A DNA stretch of 64,000 bases from Telmatactis stephensoni. Lineage: Eukaryota > Cnidaria > Anthozoa > Actiniaria > Isophelliidae. The position numbers and the translations under genes were made by a program. The notes under the pieces were generated by a model that did no database searches, was not told the DNA's origin, and saw nothing but the letters and a program-made list of their open reading frames with translations. Below are positions 56,581-64,000 of this stretch, piece by piece. The stretch lies in assembly GCA_029948255.1 (NCBI GenBank), contig JALIZF010001413.1:124001-188000 (forward strand), read 5' to 3'. Position 1 is the stretch's first letter, and each line of letters starts with the position of its first letter.

Positions 56581-58849
56581 AGGACTGAACAATTGAAAAG
56601 TGCCTACTTCCATAAAGGTTGTCAGCCATTTTCATTTTCCCTTGGGTTTGAGGGTTTGAGGGACCGCTATTTGTTTGTTACGTACTTCTACTCGCTTGTT
56701 AGGGACCGCTATAGGCTCGTCTAGATCATACGTATGATAGATCTATCTGGATTTTCCTGCAGTTTTGAGCCTCATACTGTCAAAATTTCATCAAAACTTG
56801 CAGATATTGTAGCGATGAAACACATCACATTGTCCACCATCTTGAAATTAGCTTAGAAACCCAGCTTTTTGGTAAACAAGAAATCCAACACTAGAAAAAT
56901 ACGAAGCCCGCACGATTTCGAACACGTCCAGTGACGGTGAAGTACGTTTGATGACGATAAAGTACGTTTGATGACAGTAAAGTAGGTTTGATGACGGTGA
57001 AGTACGTGCAGTGCCTGTTGAGTAACGTTCGAAGACAGTATACTTGAAAATATGAATGAATGGATTTTCATATTGTTGAGACTGTTGAGAGTTTTTCCGC
57101 AGTTTTCACACCTTCACCTCACAAAACCCTTCATTTTTGCACGTGACCCTATACTATTTTTTAGCTTATTTGGAAAAGCACTAATTATTTCAAACGCATC
57201 AAATTTGTAAAAATAATTCATTATTCGAACCTATGAAAAATGTTTGTAACAAATTTTGTTCGACTTGAGAAGACTTCGTTGGGATCGAGTCACGGTACAA
57301 AAGTCAAGAAATGAAGGTATTTTTTATAATGGGCCTAAGGGCCCATTATACCTGTTTTGAGGGACTTAGGCATGATCGGAATTTTTTGGGATAGGGTGAA
57401 TTGCTAAATTGCAATTAGATTGAGTACCCCTTTTGGCGTAAACATGCTTAGAAATCAACGAAATTTGCTTTAGATACGAGAAGTAAGGTGATTGCATGCC
57501 TTTTCATGGAAAATTCGACTAGAGGAAATGTAAGTGATCGACTTGAATTGCAGTTTAGAACATTCTAAATTCAAATTGGTATGAGCACGTTGATTAATTA
57601 TTTCAAGACTGATATCGATCTCAGTTCTACTGTCGCTAAATCGTCATATACTATACTAACCTTTTATACTAGGTTCAATCTACAACGATCTACAAAAAGT
57701 ATTATTAAAAATTTACAGTTTCAATTGTAATTTGCTTTAATAGCCGATTAGTTTTTAGCAGCTCGGAAAACAAAGTGGGCGGCATAATTAGCATTGATGT
57801 GTTATTCCGCTTCAAGTCGAGTTGTAAACAAAGGGATAATTAGGACTAAAGCAGGTAGAAATGTGTCTTAACATGGACAAATTAGGGAGAAGTATCAATG
57901 TTTTATTACTGTTTTTAGTTTTAACGTTCTGATGTTCCGGACCTCATATTAGGATAACTTAAAATTGAAAGAATAGCATTTTCCCTCACTGTCGGTCACC
58001 GCTTTGAAGTTAGTGAGCAACTATATCTGCCGTAATCTTGTGTTGGAATGAAATTGTATATTCTTCATGGCTAGAAAAAAAAACCCTGATAATCACTGCT
58101 TTGTCGTTTTGGAGTGATATTCAAATACTTTGAAAATAAATGTCTACCCAATATTTCCTGATGAACTGATAAACTCTTGCGGACACGTACCCCGCTATAA
58201 TGGACATCCCAGTAGTACGACTAGACAAGTATAGCTAAATCCCCTCCTGGCATTGCAGACACCCGCTATATTAACAGCAAAGCTGCTGACTCTTCGTGAG
58301 ATCGAAAACTTACACTTGAAATTCTTTTTGCATTTTTTAGATAGCAAAAAATATTTGGTACAATCAAATAATTCGAATTACACGCAATTTGCCCATTATA
58401 CTTGACGCTATTTTCTTGCGTCAAGACTTGTTAGTCTTTATATCAAAGTGCTTATGCCATTAGGTAGAATATACCATTGTATATTACTTGTTCAAATGCA
58501 TTATCTTGCGATTTGTAATTTTTTTTTCTTTTTTCTTATCACCTCCGGTGACGCTAGTTTTTCCTCACTCGCACGCATGCATTCAACGCTGATTATTTCA
58601 AAAACGAGCTTTGAACAACATTTTTGCTTTTCAGTTTTGAAATCAGCATTAAATTTCACTCCAGAAAATTGTGGTTTGGATGATTTTCTTTAATTTTACG
58701 GTCCTATGCCTCGTAAAGGTCCTTGCGAAAATTAACCCTCTCAACGATCTTGGCCGAAAGGCTCTCAACGTCAACTCCATGATGTTGAAAACCATTTCGA
58801 TCTCTCACATATAAAAAGACTGTTTCAAAATTATCAATTAGGTACGTAC

Positions 58850-59208
58850 CATAGTTAATAGAGGGGAATGGTTAGGAAGCCTTTTGTTACATTTCTTTGT
58901 TCTAGTCTGGATGTTGAACTGGTCTTGACCGTGCACAAAGTTTGTTTAAATTCATTAGAAAATGGCTATATGAATGAACCGAAATGTTGTCTATTGGATT
59001 ATTTATTGAAATATTCTAATATAATTAATTTTGAACTAGAATACATCGAACAAGCAGCGGAAAAGAAACATTTGGGTTCAGCTGCTCAACCATGGCAATT
59101 AAGGCGAAACAATGAAAAAATAAAAGATTTGTGCACGGTCACGGTTGAAAAAAATGAACAAAGACATATAACAAAAGGCTTCCTAACCAGTCCCCTCTAT
59201 TAACTATG
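58850..59208 (+). mobile_element. hAT-like MITE, copy 2, with exact 8-bp duplication
   Basis: CATAGTTAATAGAGGGGAAT.. ends, flanked by GTACGTAC at 58842-58849 and 59209-59216. Inverted ends about 70-80 bp (GGTTAGGAAGCCTTTTGTTA; ACCGTGCACAAA inside). Related to 26781-27043. A plus frame of 111 codons (58868-59203) spans almost the whole element, starting MVRKPFV and ending SPLY inside the inverted ends. An 8-bp duplication supports the hAT superfamily. Confidence 0.9.
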
Positions 59209-59381
59209 GTACGTACTAAACCCTTTTTTACTCAATACAAAGAACAGAGCCGTTTACTATCCTTTTCATAACAAATATAGAATGGTCCTTGCTGTAAATC
59301 ATATTTGATTTTTGTGGCTACTGCCTCGAAGAGGCGAAGCCACTTTGTCATCGGGTTGTAAGTAAGCAAATAAGGGTGCGC

Positions 59382-59383
<2 letters not shown>

Positions 59384-59446
<63 letters not shown>
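59384..59446 (+). repeat. (TC)n microsatellite
   Basis: About 31 CT dinucleotides without interruption, followed by T-rich DNA. Upstream the short palindrome GCCTCGAAGAGGCGAAGC. Confidence 0.97.
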
Positions 59447-59449
<3 letters not shown>

Positions 59450-60479
59450 TTTTTCTCGCTGTTTTCTTTCGGCTTTTTCTTTTTTCTTCTTTTACAACTG
59501 TCTATTTTTTTCTTCGCTAAAGAAATTACAGTAACTCATATTATTAACATTTGATCACTATATCTCATATTTACTCATCCTTGTCTAGATCTTTCTATCT
59601 CATAAAGCAGTAGCCAAATGCGCTTGACAAGCGTCTATTTTTGAGTTTTGTTCCAGTGTAACTGAGGCTTAAGAGGGTTTTATGGATTACCTGTCTACTC
59701 GATCGACGAAAGGTAATTCGTTCAGTTCAAGTATAAATTGGCCAGTTCAATCTTCAGTTTCTTTTGAGCAGATGCTATTGTTATTGAACAAATTGTTCGT
59801 GGATAACATCTTTAATAGAGACAGTGTAACATTATACCATTTTCAAATCATCTTAGTGCAATGATAGAACCGCACCAGGGTACACGCGATTCAAAATAAA
59901 AGACAAATAGTAGGTTTGCAATCCAACGTAAAGTTACTTGACAATGATTTATTTATTTATGTGTCTTTTTTGTGTGTTCTGCATACTGGTAAACTATCTA
60001 CATTTTTGATATAAATTTAAAAGCAGCCATTTGTCGACTTAGTAGTAGCCTTAGCAAATTCTAGAGCTTTTAGCAACAAAATCCGTGAGACCTGGTAACT
60101 ACTGGGCGCGGTTTCTCAATCTATGGTACAACAAATCAATGTAGAATAGTGCAAATCGTGTTTGATGGATACTAAGTTAAATGTAATGTGTTCTTAGGGG
60201 TACAAAGCTTGATTTACAATTTTGACACAAGTATATACGAGTAATAAATTACGCAATATACAGCGTAAATAGACCATATTCGTATTCTCAGTATTAGTTT
60301 GGAACTACAGGCATTAATAATTCTCCCTTCACTGTCACCCCATCTGGAGCACATGCAGGACTTCCAGAGGTTAACTAAAAATGTGTTGGGTGGTAGGGCT
60401 GTTCGAACTATTTTTGTCCAAGGCTAGTGCTTGCAACAGAGGCTCATAAGGGTGAATCTTTTCTAATGTAATACCATGA

Positions 60480-60665
60480 TCACCTCGGGATCTATTGTTT
60501 TTGGAGGGACGTTTAATCGCTAACATCCCTCCCTCATGAATAGAAAGAGGGAAAATTAGTTCTAATATTCCCTCATTAATTATGAATGAGGGATGATTAG
60601 AACTAATCTTCCCTCATCCATAATTAATGAGGGACGATTAGAACTAATCGTCCCTCATGTTATTC
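60480..60665. repeat. Cluster of GAGGGACGATTAGAACTAAT hairpins
   Basis: Four complementary copies of AGTTCTAAT with CCCTCATTAATTATGAATGAGGG-type cores, giving several alternative stems: CCCTCATTAATTATG, ATTAGAACTAATCTTCCCTC, ATTAGAACTAATCGTCCCTC. Confidence 0.8.
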
Positions 60666-61019
60666 ATGAGTGGTTGTCCCTCATTTAACGCAATCATCGG
60701 GACGATCGGGACAACTTTGCACGCTGTCCCGAAACTCTATAACTTTCTAACGCACCGATACCTCTTACCACTGCACACTCTTACGCGTGTGGGATCTATG
60801 CATTCTATTTTGCGCATGAGCATAACGACACAAAGAAAGCATTTAGCTTTCGAATTGATTAACAACCTATAAATACTTGTTCATTGTAAGTATATAACAA
60901 AGAAATCTATTTTCGAAAGTCCCCAGAGAACAGGGTTACGCACAATTGGTAAAAGAATTGTATAATATTTTCAAGTTTTGGATGAACAAACAGCGAAGTA
61001 TATTTCGTTTATTTCCTCG

Positions 61020-61200
61020 GTGATCATGGTATTACAAAGTAATACCATGACTTCTTCGGGATATTAGTGATTAAATGTCCCCTCAGCCTCGGGAGGTTTA
61101 GTAAAAGTCCCTCGGCCTACGGCCTCGGGACTTCCACTAAACCTCCCTCGGCTTCGGGGACATTTAATCACTAATATCCCTCAGGGTCATGGTATTACTT
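61020..61200. repeat. Long hairpin with CTCGGCCTACGGCCTCGGG core
   Basis: GGATATTAGTGATTAAATGTCC and CGGGAGGTTTAGTAAAAGTCC pair with GGACTTCCACTAAACCTCCC and GGACATTTAATCACTAATATCC around GGCCTACGGCC. The outer GGTCATGGTATTACTT pairs with AAGTAATACCATGA. Stem of about 80 bp. Confidence 0.88.
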
Positions 61201-61514
61201 ATAATAAGTATATTTTAATGATACTGCCCCGCATGAGCCTCTATTGTAAGCTAGTTCCAGTCCAATACCGAGGATACACGTATGGTCCATTCAGGGTAAT
61301 TCATTGCTCGTCAACATTATTAAACTTTCCTTTTTTTATTTTTTCATCTAACTGAGTTTCCATATAGTAAAGCTGTGATTATATTTATGTCTCTGGTGAA
61401 AACGATAATTCCTATACTCTTTTTTACTACTCTGAAGCCTGTGAACAGTGTGAAAATCAGTGAAGTATGGTTGAAGATATCTTCAACTTTAGCCTGCATC
61501 CAGCATAAGATAGT

Positions 61515-63820
61515 CTAGTCGCATCCGCCTCCTTGTACTCGCCTCTTCAACTCAGCCACTATGCCAGAGGAACGTCGATCTAGTTTCCCACTGACAAAGG
61601 TGCTTTTATCGATAATGTATCGTTCGCCCTTATCTCGTCCCATGATAAGTACAACTTGGTTTTTCTTCAGTTTTGGGTGGACACAAGAGCCCTTTTTCCA
61701 GAATTGAATGACGTCACCTTCCGTTATTTGTTTAGCGCTGCCCTCTTTAATGACTTCTTTCACTTCGACATCATATGTCAACCACCATTTAGCTTCATCC
61801 ACGTAAACCACTTTTGCTTTGATCGCTAAAAACATATTTTTATCATTGGTTAATTCAACCATACAGTGGAATTCAAACATCTTTTACTTCTTTTTTAACT
61901 ACTGGATCCGAATTCTATTCCCATTGACTTCACAAACTTATTACGGCTTCTCTTTTGTACTGGTAGTTTCAACTTCAAATATCTATAAATCAAACGAGCG
62001 GGTAACCGTTTTAGTAATACGCTGTATTGAACACTAAATCAAAGAAGCAAACGTACATTTTCTCCGTCAGGCCGAAATCAGTCAAGCAATAATTGAGTCA
62101 TATACACTTGAATGCTAAATGATATTCGCACTATGCGCACTAGAGAAAGAGCTGTCTAAATGCCGTCCTACTTTGGATCAACTAACAGTAAACTTACCAA
62201 AATCATACTGCGAGCAAGTTTCTCGAACCAACTTACGAATATTTCTGAGGCTTGGATTCAACGCTGCACATTTATCTACAGAGATATACGATATGTCTAA
62301 ATAATAAATCATTACAATATATAGATATATATACAATATATAGAGATGGACCATTGGGAAGGAAACGTTTCAATGATACATGACCAAATCACTGAAAACA
62401 ACCCAAGGAAGAGAGAACACGTGCATTGCATCACTTTATCCCTGGAGTCAATTCAATCCAACACTCATAATTTACAAGTGTACATATGATTATCAGTTCT
62501 TCTTGGAAGCTCAAACAGCTGTAAATTCCAAGTGTAAAACTTTTATGGAAGCGACCCCTGGAGAGATGATTTAAATGTTTGAAGCTGGATGTTATACTTT
62601 TAATAATATCCATTTTGAAATCACTGGTGATTTCTTCAATCCGTACGGCATTCGTCTCCTTTGCAGCTGTGTTTAGTCTCGTCACGTGATTGAGCGTTGT
62701 GTGACGAGACTAAATACGACCGCGAAGGAGATTACTACAGCACAGCACATAGAGAATTTGTCTGCGTATGCGTGTATTTTTGGTTTGAAAATCTTTCGCA
62801 TGTTGAATGCATGAATTTTATGTTTACATGGAACATTTGGTTGGCAATCTCATTCTTCAAAATTATGTGGCTGACATGTAAGCAGTCTACCTGCCGCTAG
62901 AGTGTTGTGGATAACTCTTACGATCGAAGGCATTGCCATTGCCTAAAGTGGAGAAAGGACTAGACCCTCGTGCTTTCGAGTTAAATTTTGGGCGCTAAAT
63001 TCAAAAATAAGGGAAAGCTGGTAGTTCCCGATGTTTATACCTCAATAAAGCACTTTTTTGACCGTAATTGTCGTATATTCCAACTTTCGTGGCGAAAACC
63101 AGCCTTTATATAGATATGATTGTGCTGAAATTGTTTTTTTTGTTTTGTTTTGTTTTTTTGGGTTTTTTTTTTTTTTTTTCATGCATTTAAAGGCAAAAGA
63201 TAGCAAAAAAATGGCATATAGATATTTGGGTATGTCAAGAATTTTCACCGAGATATTCTTTTGTCGTTGATATATAGTGGTGTGATATATTTGCTTTTAT
63301 GTATCAAAGAGATTTCGAAGTGGACATAATTAGTAATAATTGCACTTCGTGTCGAGCAGTTTTGGTTTTAAAAATCGTACTTGTGCACGTGGTTAACAAA
63401 TTCAGTACATTTCCGCTATGGTCGCGCAATTTTGCAATATATCACTCGTATGTTGATCACAAGTATTACAATATCCTCTAATCTAATAAGTGGAAATACT
63501 GATCTATTTCCCCTCAAAAAATCTGCTGATCGTTAGTGTATTGTTTATCCATCGTATGAATACAGACCGAATCCGATCTACTGAGTTACCACATGGAAGT
63601 GTAAACAAGGCCTAAACATGCAATTACCTTGTGTACATTTACACGATTTTCCGTCACAACTTCCCATTTCCGGTGTAGATTTCCCCAGGCTGTAGAAGGT
63701 GGTACATGAGTCATCTGGTTCATAATAGTCATATACTTTAATGGGGACAGGATAAACAGCTCCGATATCAAACGAACGGGTAATGTTAAAGCCTACACAC
63801 ACAGGTTTAGCGCTGTCGAT
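61515..63820 (-). CDS. Complement C3-like gene, last three exons
   Basis: Exons 63628-63820, 62198-62275, 61515-61825, each junction phase 1 (CAAG/GTAATT, TTTG/GTAAGT donors); stop TAG at 61515-61517. The gene continues beyond the right edge. Exon 1 here is the end of the macroglobulin receptor-binding domain: KPVCVGFNITRSF, VPIKVYDYYEPDDSCTTFYS, then CDGKSCKCTQ. The next two exons encode a C345C (netrin-like) domain: KCAALNPS, RETCSQYDF, KAKVVYVDEAKWWLTYDVEV, QVVLIMGRDKG and a terminal GGGCD. A C345C tail after this domain marks the C3/C4/C5 branch of thioester proteins as against alpha-2-macroglobulin or TEPs. C3 is the central opsonin, secreted and cleaved on microbes. Possible AATAAA near 61331 (minus strand). 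Confidence 0.9.
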
Positions 63821-64000
63821 CTGAAATGACATAAATAATAAAATAAGTACTAAAATAACAATGAATCACTGAAACGGTATTTGATGTACAACGGATACAC
63901 CCGCGTACAATAGCATCTTTAATTATTAGAGCAATGTGAAACGGACCACGTAAGTCTATTAAAGCACGGAATTCATACAATAATATGACGGGTGATAAGA

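Larger units (their letters stand above)
51494..61514. other. Gene-poor interval before the C3-like gene
   Basis: No recognisable protein. Contains candidate promoters, the 420-bp foldback at 55684-56103, a palindrome TATAATGGGCCTAAGGGCCC at 57338-57362, the hAT-like MITE at 58850-59208, a (TC)n run, and stem-loop clusters at 60480-60665 and 61020-61200. The longest orphan frames (51928-52245 minus, 54937-55284 plus, 56107-56580 plus) show no known domain. Confidence 0.5.

Overview
The window is nuclear DNA from an animal, most likely an anthozoan cnidarian (stony coral or sea anemone). Evidence: AT-rich DNA, many short coding exons with GT/AG introns, a UBR4 orthologue, a secreted protein pairing a ShK-type six-cysteine module with a discoidin domain, a PAN plus fibrinogen-like protein, and a complement C3-like gene that keeps its C345C tail. 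All four host genes lie on the minus strand. There are no bacterial-type operons and no rRNA genes. All exon models below were made by eye from splice signals, reading phase and family resemblance.

Layout. (1) 1-15.1 kb: the 5' part of UBR4, with 15 exons from the start codon at 15107 down to 533; the gene continues off the left edge. Its introns hold many short inverted-repeat transposons and a 1-kb minisatellite. (2) 15.1-22.8 kb: no gene; dispersed repeats, a 10-bp satellite element and small MITEs. (3) 22762-31138: a decayed Polinton/Maverick-like DNA element with inverted terminal repeats made of a 30-bp minisatellite. It keeps remnants of a major capsid protein, an adenain-like protease, a packaging ATPase and two other virion-type genes, and two further transposons have inserted inside it. 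I found no polymerase or integrase. (4) 34.1-36.7 kb: a two-exon secreted PAN/fibrinogen-like gene. (5) 36.8-43.3 kb: foldback repeats, no gene. (6) 43.3-49.0 kb: a four-exon secreted gene with ShKT and F5/8C (discoidin) domains, with a tRNA-derived SINE in one intron and perhaps a non-coding first exon near 51.75 kb. (7) 49.2-61.5 kb: gene-poor, transposon-dense, including a three-level nested insertion at 49.7-51.5 kb. (8) 61.5-63.8 kb: the last three exons of a C3-like gene, whose upstream part lies off the right edge.

How the genes relate. UBR4 is a housekeeping N-recognin ubiquitin ligase and is unrelated to the rest. The PAN/fibrinogen, ShKT/discoidin and C3-like genes all look like secreted recognition or immune factors on one strand within 30 kb. 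Joint function is an inference only. The most notable structure is in the mobile DNA: the Polinton relic, two 316-bp twin elements with 9-bp target duplications, a hAT-like MITE family whose inverted ends fall in open frames, several TTAA-flanked families, and transposon ends lying within about 20 bp of UBR4 splice donors.
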